Positions 1 to 11,376 of a stretch of 64,000 nucleotides of DNA are shown in pieces (within the stretch, counting starts at the first letter, position 1; every line of letters starts with the position of its first letter). A model generated the notes under the pieces. That model had not been told where the DNA came from, did not search any database, and was given only the letters and a program-made list of their open reading frames with translations. A program made the position numbers and the translations under genes. Source of the stretch: Carettochelys insculpta (taxonomy: Eukaryota > Chordata > Testudines > Carettochelyidae); contig NC_134152.1 in assembly GCF_033958435.1 (NCBI RefSeq), positions 23,224,001 to 23,288,000 on the forward strand, written 5' to 3'.

Positions 1-654
1 CAAAATAGAAGGCAACTGAGTGAAATGGGAGGGTAGTGCACAGGGAGCCTGGGGGCAAATACAGACTAGTGGGATGCAAAGAGTCCCAAATGTGTGCCAT
101 TAGCACAGTCTGAAGAAGCAACAAAGTGTGAGCCCCACTAATGTCAATTCATACTTGTCAGCCTAGAAGACAAATCTGAACCTAACTTATATATCAGTTA
201 TGCCAAGAAAACTATCCCAAATTCTTACATTATAGGAATACCAATTGCTCTCTTACATTCTCTTGTTCCCTTCCTCCCATGGAAGAATTTCACATTGGAA
301 GGTAGAGCCTAAACCCAAACTCACAGCATCATAGTCATCGCTTAGCTAAGTGCGTGCAGTCCTTTCTTAGTCACCCGAGACTGCTGATTATTTTTGTTGC
401 TCTTTGAATTTCCTCCAAGATGTGAATATTTTTCTGGTAATGAGTTGCTTGGGACTAGATATATTGAAGAAAGTATTAATGACATTATTTTTCAAATATT
501 AGTTGAATAACATCAGTTTTACTGAATGCTGGGTTTATTTTTTCCAACTTTTAAAGTATTTTTCATCGTGTTATGTGTTATACACTTTCTAGTCTTGGTA
601 AGCCTTGAAACTAAGGTGCCATGTTTCACTGCATTCACATGCCTTGGTATTGTG
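1..654. other. AT-rich stretch without a recognised gene
   Basis: I see no exon or repeat that I can name. The position upstream of an OTOA-like exon suggests that this is intron. Confidence 0.4.
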
Positions 655-850
655 ACAGAGGGATAGGCGTGTTAGTCAGTATTCTGTCAAAACAAAAAAG
701 CAGTCATGTAACACTTTAACAAAATCATTTATTAGGTGATGAGCTTTCATGGGACAGACCCACTTCTTCAGAAGTGGGTCTGTCCCATGAAAGCTCATCA
801 CCTAATAAATGATTTTGTTAGTCTTTAAAGTGCTACTTAACTGCTTTTAT
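655..850. repeat. Palindromic interspersed element, copy 1
   Basis: Two arms, 722-766 and 771-815, are perfect 45-bp reverse complements around a four-base loop. Weaker complementarity continues outward to about 698 and 845. The left flank has the lead-in 'gataggcgtgttagtcagta', which recurs in the other copies. The arm sequence also appears next to a GIY-YIG coding remnant near 38.6 kb, so I infer a Penelope-like origin. Confidence 0.75.
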
Positions 851-2137
851 GTCTTGGTGTATTTCATTAAGTAACAAGTCTTATATAATCAAGCATCCTG
901 ATAACAGGTTGAATCCTAGAATCCCAGATAAAATCTTGTCTTTAATGAATGTCTGAAGTATTTGATATGGATCAATAAATTAAACTCCTGTTGTATATAC
1001 AATGTTTCAGGCTGAATATTAGCAGTCCAGATATTTTCCCTGTCAGCTGGAGGGTTGTGTGAATTCGCATCAGTCAGTCTAGTATCTAAGGACCAATCGT
1101 ACAAGGCACTCAGCACTGCTGTAGAAAGTTGAGGGCACTCAGCGTCTTGCAGTATTGGTACTTCTGGCAGTTCAGGGTGAAAATTCTAATGAATAGTTCA
1201 GAACGTCATTTCAAGAGATGCAGAATGTACATGTTCCTAGAATTCATTTCTAGAATTATAAAAATAGCATAGGCTTTTGTTGGCAAGATTTGCCCGAGAC
1301 CTGTAGGTCCCAGTGCTCCCTTCCATGCACTCTCAGTATGTCAGAGGAGAGAGAAACACAACAACAACAACAACAAAATATGGAGCAAAAATTACACCCG
1401 TCCAACTCTACCTCTCTGTTGCCTGTTTTTGTCGCGTTCCTTGCCTCTTTTATAAAGATGAGTTTTCAGGGGCTGTGTGTTAGTAAGATTTACCTTGCCA
1501 GAGTAAAGAAGACAGTGCCCAGTTTGTAAAACATATGAGCCAGATCTTCAGGGGAGCTGAGCACGCCCAACTTTCACTGACATCAAAGGGAAGTGACAGG
1601 TGCTCATCACCTCTTAAAATCAGGTCTGTGCATTTTTAGGGGTCCATCCTAGAAATATTGAAGCATGTGAGTGAGGTTACGCAGATTGTGGTCAGCTAAT
1701 TGGAGGACTGGGCCCTTCGAATAAGCTCTGTCAGATGTAGATTGTGTCTCTTTTTGTTTATGAAGTTCCTAACTCACTTTTGGAGCTGTATTATATGATA
1801 GGCTGTTATAATGAAAAAATACCGAGGGTTTTAAATGGTGGAGACTCATGCTTCATCAGATACTATGGTAATAGGATGCAATAAATGCTGAGAGAAATGT
1901 GCAAAGAGGGTGGAAAGCACACACGAATAGACAGCTTTGTAGAGTCACTCTAAATGAAGGAATTCCAGGAAAATGTGATGTTAAAAGCCAAAATGTCACT
2001 TTATTAAAGAGACATCCATCTTTGTGACTGCATAAAATGTACATGTAGATACAGTGCTGCTGTGAGGTGGGCAGGTATTGCATTATGTATGTGCGCATTT
2101 GGTATTTTGCATATAATTCTCCAAATTTTTTTCTCAG
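851..2137. other. Probable OTOA intron sequence
   Basis: There is a short (AAC)n run near 1360-1378. The stretch 1558-1630 resembles an old amniote repeat with mirrored 'gagca' and 'tgctc' ends. I see no exon. The short open frames look like chance. Confidence 0.4.
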
Positions 2138-2231
2138 CACCCCAAAGAACTGGACAGCTCAAACAACACAGGATGTTGGACCTTTTGTAGCTCTTTTGGC
2201 AAAAGATGAATTAACTGTCCTTACTGAAAAG
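2138..2231 (+). CDS. OTOA: OTOA-like exon a
   Basis: The acceptor is a T-rich tract ending ttctcag at 2131-2137, and the donor is GTAGCT at 2232. The exon enters with one base completing a codon (phase 2) and leaves in phase 0. It encodes about 31 residues, including 'DVGPFVALLAKDEL'. That pattern, a glycine-proline pair followed by a leucine-rich helix, is typical of mesothelin-superfamily repeats. It is the first exon I can see; upstream exons must lie outside the window. Confidence 0.7.
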
Positions 2232-2631
2232 GTAGCTTCTCATTTTAATTTTTAGGATTCTACAACATCATTTTAAAGCTTTATTATAGTCAATGTGATT
2301 CAATTTAAAATACATGCATTTCAGTACTCAAGATGAGCGTAATTCTCCTCGCAAGGAACCTTATAAATATGTTTGCCCAGTCCTGGATTTCTTACAGTTA
2401 GAATGCTTGGGCTTTACCCCTTGATGTAAAAGAGTTACCTGTGCTTGAACACACATAAATACAAATTGTTATATGGACAAAATTATGTTATGGCTCTGTA
2501 CACAGCTTGTCACACTTTTAAAGGATCAAGCTGTGTCTCCCCTGCTCCGCCACCCTGACATCCAAATGTGAAGAGTCACCTTACTTAGAAGAAAACTTTT
2601 TCTAACTCATTATTAACAGTGGGAGCATACT

Positions 2632-2800
2632 ATGAGCTATATATGTAGTATAGTTGTAGCCATATTGTCCCAGGATAAAAGGGAGACATGGCAGGTGAGA
2701 GAATCTTTTATTCACGATCAGCTTCTGTTGGCAAGAGAAATTTGTCCTACAGAAGATATTACCTCTCCCATCTTGTGGTTGGAAGATGATGATTTATACC
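2632..2800. repeat. Palindromic repeat fragment
   Basis: The 'tagttgtagccat' lead-in, an arm around 2685-2712 and an inverted, diverged copy around 2752-2780 place this with a reptilian palindromic repeat. It is related in layout to the element at 655-850 but has a different arm. The 61-codon open frame across it is therefore not treated as a gene. Confidence 0.45.
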
Positions 2801-3296
2801 TTTGGCCCTTGGGCTAAGAGCCAGTTTAGTGTCAGTAATATTTCATGTGGTACTATACCCTGTCTTCACAAATAATGGACGAAACAGTTTCTTTTCCGTC
2901 ACTGTCCCACAGCCCTGTGTAATCTGGCGAATTTATTCGGAGAAGCCAGTCCTAGGTGCAGTCAGCAAGAGGGTTTTGCTAAGGGAAAAAGTTTAACCAG
3001 AAATCAAAACAAGTTAGAAATCAGCAAAAAAATAAAAACAAAACAAACAAACAAACAAAAAACCCACTCTCTCTCTCCAGGCTTTGGTTCATCCCAGTCA
3101 TGGGGCTGCCTAATAACAGGAGCCTTTTCCAAATCATGCTCCCACGATCTTCTCGGAACAACTGTAACACGCTGAGTAGTGGTTAACCCCATGTTCACTG
3201 GAGCCTAGGCAGTCACATCTTAACTAGTTTGTTTCAGATGGGAGGGACTAGTTCTGAAAATGTTTTGTTGCTTTATCTCCCTCTTTAAGTTCCCAG
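2801..3296. other. Intron between OTOA-like exons a and b
   Basis: There is an (AAAC)n-like run near 3030-3062. Exon a ends in phase 0, but the best acceptor of exon b needs phase 1, so a small exon may be hidden between 2232 and 3296. I could not find one with convincing splice sites. Confidence 0.35.
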
Positions 3297-3419
3297 GTAC
3301 GATTTTAAAAATAGCAAAGATGGCTCAACTGGCATCTCTATCTGAAGAGTTTCTGTCTGTTGTATTTGAATCTGTTCGCAACTCAACTACTAGTATTAGA
3401 ACACCTGACCCCACAGCTG
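3297..3419 (+). CDS. OTOA: OTOA-like exon b (start uncertain)
   Basis: The donor is GTGAGT at 3420, leaving phase 1, which fits the next exon. The clearest acceptor is 'ttcccag' ending at 3296, which gives 40 full codons including 'AQLASLSEEFLSVVFESV'. It needs a phase-1 partner that exon a does not provide. A weaker acceptor, 'gcaaag' ending at 3319, would start the exon at 3320 and fit the phase-0 end of exon a. The peptide is hydrophilic-helical like its neighbours, with a possible N-glycosylation site in 'NSTT'. Confidence 0.65.
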
Positions 3420-4039
3420 GTGAGTATTTCCTTAGCACCTGTCCAATGCCAGTGCGTTGGATTGCAAGTAGTAATATTTGTGTCTCTGCTTCTGCAACCT
3501 GAATGGTCTTTGTTTTGCTTTGTTGCTAGCTGTGGTTTTGCGAGGCAGTTTGACAAAAAGCAAAATGTCAGAAAGTTTTCAGTCTTTTAGAAACATTGGT
3601 GAGAGAGTTTGTTCCATTATACGTCTATCTTTTTAATGATCAACTAACGTAATACTTTATTCCATTAAAATATGCTGCTAAACAAGTATTCCAACATGGC
3701 TGATTGCACACAAATTTTGCATTTTAGAAATATTTTGCTTTGCTTGTAATATAAGTGAAAGTTCCATGAATAGAAAGACCACAGGGACCAAATTCTGAGC
3801 CACAGTTGCTACCCTGTTAATCCTTTATCAGGCATTAGTATATGTTGACTCAGCTGCTCTACATGTGACAGCAGTGTCACTGTGGTCTGACTGTCTAAAT
3901 AGACAACATTGATTATTACAGATTAAAATAAATTTTAGATTACAACAAAATGCAAACGTTTGTGTATTGGAAACTCTTGTACCAATGACATGTATCACTT
4001 TGATCCTTTGTAAGCATATAACGAGATTGCAGCCTCTGA

Positions 4040-6190
4040 CCATTTAAAGGATCATGCTTGCAGTGAGCCAAATAATTAAGGAATCCATCTGCAAACATCT
4101 ACACGATAATAAGGTGATAGGTAACAGTCAGCGTGGATTTGTGAAGAACAAATCATATCAAACCAACCTGATAACTTTCTTGTTAGGATAACAAGCCTTG
4201 TGGATATAAGGGAAGCAGTGGATCTGGTACACTCGTCCTTTGTTAAACGAGAACTTCACTTACGAGCACTCGCTTAAACGAGGGACACATTTACTTACCA
4301 TAGTTCACTCCCCCTGCTAATACGAGGCTAATCTCCTCCCCCTGGTTCCAACCTACCCTAGTCTGACCCACCCCCCACCCCGCCGGCCCCACAGCCCCTA
4401 CCTGCAGCAGCCTGACCCACCACTTCCACCGGCCCACAGCAGCCTGATCCCCTGCTGGCCCCTCAGTGCCTACCCACGGCAGCCTGACCCCTGTCCCCTG
4501 CCAGCCCTGTGGCAGCCTGACCCCCCGCCTCCACCAGCTCTGCAGCATCCTGACCCCGCCCACCCATGGCAGCCTGAACCCCTCCCCTCTGGCCCTGCAG
4601 CAGTCTGACCCCCCGCCCGGCTGGCCCCATGGCAGCCTGACCCCCGCTCTCTGCTAGCCCCATGGCAGCCTGGCACCTCCCACCTCCGCAGGCTCTGCAG
4701 CAGCCTGACCTCCTCCCCAGCCGCCGGCCCCACAGCCTGGCCCCACGGCAGCCTGACCCCTGCCTCCCTCCTGCTGGACCACACACGCAACCTTCAGCAG
4801 CCTGAACCCCACCCCCCACCCTCCAGACCCAACCACCAGGTTTTAACCCTCCCTCCCTCCCACTCATGGCCCTAAACTCCCCCCAGCCTTTAACCTTTTC
4901 CAACCCCCAAACCCAAGGTTCACTTACCTTTCAAAAGCAGCGCCACCTGCCGCCACTCCTTCGTGAGCTCTAGGAACCAATCAGAGACTTTTACGTGTAG
5001 TCTAATGAGAAGTTAGCATCTCTCTTACGAGTTTTTGCCTAAGAGCACAAAATTGGGAACCAATTGTGCTTGTAGAGCGTGGGCTGAGTGTACACCTAGA
5101 TTTTAGTAAAGCATTTGATGCAGTATCACATGACCTTCTTATCAGTAAACTAGGGAAATGCAACCTAGATGGGGTACTATCAGGTGGGTGCATAACTGGT
5201 TGGATAACTTTTCGCAAAGAATAGTCGTTAGCAGTTCACAGTCAGGCTGGAAGGGAATAGCAAGTGAGGTTCTGAAGGGTTCAGTTTTGGGGCCAGTTCT
5301 GTTCAATATCTTCATCAATGGTTTAGTTAATGGTACAGAGAGTACGCTTATCGGGTTTGCAGATGATACCAAGCTGGGCAGGGTTGCAAGTGCTTTGAAG
5401 GATAGGTTTGGAATTCAAAAACATCTGGACAAACTGGAGACATGAGACAAATAGGATGAAGTTCAATATGGACAAATGCAAAGTACTGCATGTAGGGAGA
5501 AACAATCAGTTCACACATACAGAATGGGAAGTGACTGTCTGGGAAGGAGTACTACAGAAAGGGATCTAGGGGTCATAGTGGACCAAAAGTTAAATATGAG
5601 TCAACTGTGTGACATGGATGCAAAAAAAGCAAATGTGATTCTGGGATCCATTAACGGGAGAGTTGTGAGCAGGACACGAGAAGTAATTCTTCCACTTTGC
5701 TCAGTGCTGATTAGGGCTCAGGTGAAGTACTGTGTCCAGTTCGGGAAGAAGAGCAACTAAAATTATTAAAGGTTTAGAGAATATGACCTCTGAGAGAAGA
5801 TTAAAAGAACTGAGTTTGTTTAGTTTGGAAAAGAGAAAGATGACAGGGGGCATGATCACAGCTCTTAAGTACCTAAAAGGGTGTTACAAGGCGGACGGAG
5901 AAAAATTATTCTGCTTTGCCTCTGAGGATAAGACAAGGAGCAATGGGCTTAAACTGCAGCAAGGGAGGTTTAGGTTGGACATTAGGAAAAATTTCCTAAC
6001 TCTCATGGTGGTTGAGCACTGAAATAAATTGCCTAGGGTGGTTATAGAATCTACATCCTTGGAGATATTTAAGAACAGGTTAGATAAATATCTAACAAGG
6101 ATATACATGATGCTTAGTCTTGCCAGGAGAGCAGGGGACTGGACTTGATGAACTCTGAAGGTCCCTTCCAGTTCTAGTATTCTATGATTC
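4040..6190 (+). mobile_element. CR1 LINE, 5'-truncated and split
   Basis: This is a sense-strand CR1 non-LTR retrotransposon fragment. The translated part has the RT signature '[16 protein letters not shown]' and the catalytic 'FADD' (frame opening at 5158), then the usual CR1 C-terminal region in broken frames. The 3' end carries the CR1 tail 'ggtcccttccagttct' near 6160. A TA-flanked DNA transposon at 4230-5090 interrupts it, and removing that insert rejoins a CR1-like reading of the 'DF.KAFD' region. It is decayed, with several frame changes. Confidence 0.9.
4230..5090. mobile_element. TA-flanked DNA transposon inside CR1 (copy 1)
   Basis: The element is bounded by TA at 4228-4229 and 5091-5092. 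Its left end is CACTCGTCC. Its right end, read in reverse, begins CACTCAGCCC and continues 'caattggttccca', which also occurs at the left end of the copy at 56070-57426. The interior is GC-rich, with an irregular 'cagcctgaccc' tandem repeat (about 4400-4830) and no transposase. A TA duplication with short inverted ends indicates a non-autonomous Tc1/mariner-type element. The reading frames within the tandem repeat are artefacts. Confidence 0.85.
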
Positions 6191-6549
6191 TAATATTTAA
6201 ACCATGTAGTCTAATGGATTGCAAAACATACCAGCTGTTGGGTAGATTCTTTAAAAGGCAAAACTGTGAGTTAGGCATCCAGTATTTTCACTGAGCGTTA
6301 GATGCCTACTTGCATTTCACATCTTTGCAAGCTTCACCCTGAGTTCTTTGTTAAATATATTATAAGCTCCAGTCTTCCATGGTGCTCTGTGCTAGCAGAC
6401 CCTTGAATCTGTGTGGGCTCCCATTCACATCCAGTGGAGGGATTCCAGATGGTGTATCTCAGAACAGAGTTTGGCCTTTGTAGTTGCTATATCTGTGTAC
6501 GAATGAGGAACAACTCGTATTTTTGGAGTGAAGTATTCTTGCCTCAATT

Positions 6550-6790
6550 CAGGAGAACAATAATACCTAGTTCTTATTTAGCATTTTTTTACTAGTAAAG
6601 CTCAAAAAATTTACAAGAGAGCAGTATCACTATCTCTCTTTTACAGATGGGGAAACTGAAGCACCAAGCAGTTGAGTGGCTTGCCTGAGGTTACCCAGCA
6701 GGACAGTTGCAGAGTCAGGAACAGTACCCAGTCCAGAACTGCGTCTGAGTCCAGTGTTCTGTCCACCAGGGTACACTATCTCCCCTCATC
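6550..6790 (+). mobile_element. MIR (CORE-SINE) copy
   Basis: The segment 'cagatggggaaactgaagca', followed by a 'ttgcctgaggttacccagca' motif and a 'cagagtcagga' segment, matches the order of the MIR core as I know it. It is an old tRNA-derived SINE shared by amniotes. Confidence 0.7.
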
Positions 6791-7129
6791 CACTCCACTG
6801 ACTTCGATGGAGTCACTCCAGATCTACCCAGGCTCAGAAAAGCAGAATCTAGCCCAAACAGCATAACACTTATTTTAGTTTAGGTAATCTAAACACTACA
6901 GGTGCCCCCAACACTACTGAGCTGTATGGATGAAATTTATTCCTCTCTATACCGGTTGTAACTTATGGCATGAAACAAACTTAAAGCAACCCAGAAACTG
7001 GCCCCAAGGCTGAAGTGTACCCTCCTCAACACCGGCTATTCCAGCCTGGCTTCATGTTGCTTAGGACAGGATTTTCTGGCTATTGAGTCATAGGACCTGT
7101 ACTGAGGTGGCTGTAGGGTTTGGGTTACC
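6791..7129. other. Unassigned intron sequence
   Basis: I can name no exon or element here. Confidence 0.35.
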
Positions 7130-7855
7130 TAAACTGGAAGACTGAGGAGAGACAGGATTGCTCACTATAAATACATCAGAGGAATAAATAACAGGGAAAG
7201 GGAGGAGTTATTTAAATTAAGTACCAATGTGGACACAAGAACAGTTGGCTGTGAACTGGCCATCAGATAGTTTAGGTTCTAAATTAGGTGAAGGCTTTTA
7301 ACCGTCAGAGGAGGAAAGTTCTGGAACAGTCTTCTGAAGGGGAGCAGACAGGGCAAAAAAAAACTAACTGGCTTCAAGACTGAGCTTGCTAAGTTTACAG
7401 AGTGGGTGATCTGATGGGACTGCTACGACTGGCACTGGCAAATATCCCCACCCGCTGGTGATGGGACACTAGATGGGGTGGGTTCTGAGTTACAACAGAG
7501 AATTCTTCCCCACGTGTCTGCCTGGTGGATCCTGCACTCATGCTCAGGGTCTAGGTAATAGCCATGCTGGGCACTGGGAAGGAATTTTCCTTCAACTCAG
7601 ATCGGCAAACACCCCGGGAGGCTTTTGTCTTTCTCTGCAGCGAGCCTCTGGGTCATGGCATGACTTGCAGGTGTAAAGTAGTGCAAATGGTGAATTCTCT
7701 GTCACTTAAAGTTGTTAAACCATGATTTGAGGGCTGAATTAATTCTGTCGGGGGTAAGATGGCTACGGATGGGTGAGGTTCTGTGGCTGCAATGTGCAGG
7801 AGATCAGCCTAGATGATCGTGGTAGTCTCTTCTGATCTGAAATTGTATGAATAGT
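7130..7855 (+). mobile_element. Old CR1/L3-type LINE 3' fragment
   Basis: The 3' end 'gatgatcgtggtagtctctt' followed by 'ctgatctgaaattgtatga' resembles the terminus of L3-like CR1 elements. The upstream text shows the non-coding pattern common before that terminus. No protein is readable. Confidence 0.5.
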
Positions 7856-8903
7856 ATACAGTCGCCACTCTAGCTCACCCAGTGGCCCTCTCTGCAATCA
7901 GGAGCAATGAACAGCCAATGCCCCACCCTGCCCCCCCAAGTGCCACCTTGCTTTCCTTTGAAGACCATCATTGTGCTCCTGTGCTGCAGAGGTCTTTTAT
8001 TCTATAATAAGTATGAACAATTTGGTTGGGGTAAGGGAGGCTTGCAACAGAGTTTGTTGTGCTATCCTCAGACACACACAAGAAAGAAGCCAGAATTAAA
8101 TGTAATGACTTGTTCCGACATACTCACACATAATTTATAGATCTCCCGTGTGGCAAATTTCAGCCAGAAGTGAAATTGTGACTGTCACCAGACCAGTCGC
8201 CTCACAAATGCAATTGCTCTGAGGCATCTTGCCTCAGTTTCCCCATTCAGGAGGATTCTTAAAAATGCCACATGCAAATGCCTGTTAAATTCAGCAACAC
8301 TCCTTCCAGCAGCGGGATTTACTAATATAACATTTCAAAATAAAAGTTCCCAAATCCCATCAAGCTTCTGCTCCTGTCTTCCTGAGGGGTTCTTTGCAAG
8401 GCTTCTCAGCCTGGAGCTCTTTCCCTGAACACTGAGTGTTCTTTGCTGGAGGCTTCTTGCTCTCAGAAGCAACTGACTGCTTGTTTCTCCCTGAGCTCTC
8501 CCTGTCTTGTAGCTTCCTACTGCTCTTTAGAGGATTCAGGTGTTTCTACTTTATTGCTAGTGTTGGTTGGCCTCACACTTCTAGTGATTAAAAGGGGAAG
8601 CCACCCTTTGCAGGGACTGACTTCTAAATTCCTGAAAAATAGGATTATTATGGAAACATCTTCAGGAGGGCACTGCTCTAACATTGCATCCACAACCTTT
8701 ATGCTGATTGGCCCAGTGTTTGCTTTTAACAATATCCAGTTGTGGATTTGTCATAATGGCAGTAATACTTAGTATTGTAGGTAGGTTGTTTTTAAAAAAT
8801 ATGTTTCTCAGTAATATTGTTTAAAGTAAAAGTGAGTGTCCTCTGACATTTTGGAAGAGGGGAAATCTATGCAGAGATCAAGTGATTTACCCAAGAGCTC
8901 ACC
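7856..8903. other. Unassigned intron sequence
   Basis: An open frame of 109 codons (8443-8772) lacks splice sites or a recognisable domain, and an antisense frame overlaps it. I treat both as chance. Confidence 0.35.
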
Positions 8904-9260
8904 GGCTGCGTCTACACTATAGCGATCCTTCGAAAGAAGTTCCTCCAGCAGAGAGCTTCCGAAAATACTTCTTTCAAAAGATCACGTCCACGCACAAAAA
9001 AGCAGGTCAGAAGCTTAATCCGCTCTTTCGATAGAGCGCGCCCACACAGCTCCAGCTCTTTTGAAAGGATGGTCGAGGGACTGAAAAATTCAGGACCATG
9101 AGGACTGCTCTTTCAAAAGAAGGGCTCATGGAGTATCTACATGTGGGCTTCACCGACACTACAGTCCCCTTTGGGAAGGGGAATTCAAATAAGGCAAATC
9201 AGAAATGCAAATGAAACACTGATTTACATATCTAACACTTCATTTGCATAATCATCATGA

Positions 9261-9452
9261 GGAGGGGTCGCTCAGTGGTTTGCACATTGCCCTGCTAAAC
9301 CCAGGGTTGTAAGTTCAATCCCTGAGGGGGGCCATTTAGGGATCTGGGGCAAATAGATTAAAAAAAAAAAAAAAAGGATGGTGCTTGGTCCTGCCAAAAG
9401 GGCAGGGGACTGGACCTGATGACCTCCTGAGGTCCCTTCCAGTTCTATGAGA
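9261..9452 (+). mobile_element. tRNA-derived SINE with CR1 tail
   Basis: The head is tRNA-like, with an A box TCGCTCAGTGG at 9268-9278 and a B box GTTCAATCC at 9313-9321. An A-run follows at about 9360-9375, then the tail 'ggggactggacctgatgacc', which matches the 3' end of the CR1 copy at 6133-6190. This is the layout of the tortoise pol III SINE family, mobilised by CR1-type LINEs. It is the best taxonomic marker in the window. Confidence 0.88.
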
Positions 9453-9487
9453 CATGTATCTCCACATTATTTTTTTTTATATATAAT

Positions 9488-9685
9488 TGCATTTTCAAGA
9501 GAGTCCTTTGGAAGAAAACCAGCAGTATAGACGGAGTTCTTTCAAAATAAAACCCCGTTTTCAAAAGCACCCTTCTTCCTAATTTTTTCCAGGAAGACGG
9601 GTGCTTTCAAAAACAGGGTTTTTATTTCGAAAGAACCCCGTCTACACTGCTGTTTTTCTTTCAAAAGACTCTCTTTCGAAAATGT
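9488..9685. repeat. Long hairpin inside the MITE
   Basis: Arms of roughly 85 bases (9488-9574 and 9594-9685) are near reverse complements, for example 'gcagtatagacggagttctt' against the right-arm 'cccgtctacactgctg'. The unpaired middle is only about 20 bases. It could be a foldback derivative of the same MITE family inserted in its relative. Confidence 0.75.
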
Positions 9686-10509
9686 GATTATTTAAATGAA
9701 GCTTGAGATATGTAAATTGGTGCTTTATTTGCTTTCCCTTTTCAAAAGGGGACTGTTGTGGAGGTGCATTCACTCTGTTTTTTTTAAAGAACGTCCCAGA
9801 AAAAAGGCGCTCTTCCTCATCTGGGAGGGGAAGAGGGCCGCTGGAAAAAGGGCCGTATTCTTTTGATTTCAGATCAAAAGAGAGCATTGTGTGTGTAGAC
9901 ACTCAGCTGGTTTTTTTCGAAAAAGGCCTGGCTTTTCCAGAAAAACTTGCTAGTGTAGACACAGCCACAGTGAAGCTGTGGCAGTGCTGGGAATACAACC
10001 CAAGTGTCTTACACAGAGGCATGACATTCTGTTGTATGTCTTCAGACCTAGACCTTTTCACATACCTGCCCCAACAGCAAGACTGAAGCGGAATCAAACA
10101 CAGGAAATGCTGCCAGGATTGTCATGAATACTTCCATCTGCCAACTTGCCAGCAGAGCTGGTATGTTACAAGAAATGAATGCCTCAAGGGCGTTTTTCCA
10201 GGGACAAAAACCATTAGGTTTTTCATGACAAGGGCCTGGATCTATATTGTCGCTGCACGGGCAATATTTACATAAAAAAAGCTGACCTTTTGCAGTGGAG
10301 GAAAACAAAACAGTCTAGCTTCATCAGGGGCCAGTTTCTACTATCGACAAGAGACAGCAGTGATGCTGGCACTTCAGAAGCCAAGCTTTTATTTTTGTCC
10401 ACAGATTCATCCTTCTCAGTGTTCTATCCTGTGCTGCAGTTTTATGTTATTCAAATAAATCTTTTCTCTGCTTCCTTTCGAAGTACAAAGCTATTTTGTA
10501 CTTCTTTAT

Positions 10510-10700
10510 TTTTATACTTGTCAAGTGGCCGTGTTACTCTGCAGCTTCACCAAAAAAAAAAAACAAAAAACCCCAACCAAACAAAAAACCCCAACAGCAA
10601 CAAAACAACCAGTTCCATTGCACTATAAAGACTAACAATTAATATATTAAGAATAAATTAAATGGTTAGTCCTTAAGGTGCTACAGGACTGCTGATTTTG
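10510..10700. repeat. Palindromic element, diverged copy
   Basis: The lead-in 'agtggccgtgttactctgca' is followed by an A-rich run. A left arm 'actataaagactaaca' and a right arm 'gttagtccttaaggtgctac' then flank an AT-rich centre. It is the same family as 655-850 with poorer arm pairing. The A- and C-rich low-complexity run is at 10550-10612. Confidence 0.65.
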
Positions 10701-11376
10701 TTTTTGTTTTTTGTTTTTTTATATACATCCTTGCTTTAATTTGTTTAGCTCAGGTGAGAGGCAGCATCTGTGGAGTTCTGCTTTTTACTGATGATGGCCA
10801 AATCTGAAGACATTCACTGATTGGTGGGTTAGATAATGATTGAACAATTTATTAAATTAGAAGTGGGAGAGTGGCTAATAAGACATGATGTTAAGATGCA
10901 AGGCTCTCCCTTGCATCAGTATCAGGGAGATCAAATCTATAGAGACCTAGGTTTGTCAAAATGCACCATGAAAAAGAAGCAGAATCTGCCCTTATATCAG
11001 ATTTTTGACCAATATGGCTTGGCAGACCAAACATTTCTATTGTAAAAAGACAGCCCTTTATGGGGTTTCCTAATTCTTGGCACTTAAACAACTTGCTTGA
11101 CAAAAATCATAAGTTACATTTCTCTCATATTTAAGTTCTGGAAACCAATATTCTTGGCTTGTTTAAATGTCAGGCATGGCTTACAGTCATACGTCTTCGA
11201 CAGTGTCTTCCAAACTGGAAAGCCCACTCAGGCCTGCTACTGTATGTAATAGCATAGCAGCTGAATCTCACCAAGTCTTGATTGAACAAATAAAGATATG
11301 TTTAGTCTGCTGCAATGTGTGTGTGTGTGTGTGTGTGAACAAAAATACAATACAACTATAGCCTATGTGGAAACTT
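10701..11376. other. Unassigned intron sequence with a (TG)n run
   Basis: A (TG)n microsatellite lies at 11316-11338. I see no exon. Confidence 0.4.

Larger units (their letters stand above)
8904..9966. mobile_element. Large MITE with GTCTACACTA-type ends
   Basis: The left end GGCTGCGTCTACACTA and the right end, in reverse GGCTGTGTCTACACTA, form terminal inverted repeats. The interior is rich in 'tctttcgaaag' and 'ttcaaaag' motifs, and no transposase is present. Related ends occur at 11377, 19592, 33880 and 45689. Two things are nested in it: a SINE at 9261-9452 and a long hairpin at 9488-9685. I could not define a target duplication. Confidence 0.75.

Noticed and set aside
4291..4903. Several minus-strand frames of up to 146 codons
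   Set aside because: They are translations of a GC-rich tandem repeat inside a DNA transposon.
8443..8772. 109-codon plus-strand frame
   Set aside because: No splice sites or domain, and overlapped by an antisense frame. Likely chance.
9261..9340. Genuine tRNA gene
   Set aside because: A and B boxes are present, but the sequence runs into an A-run and a CR1 tail, so it is a SINE head.
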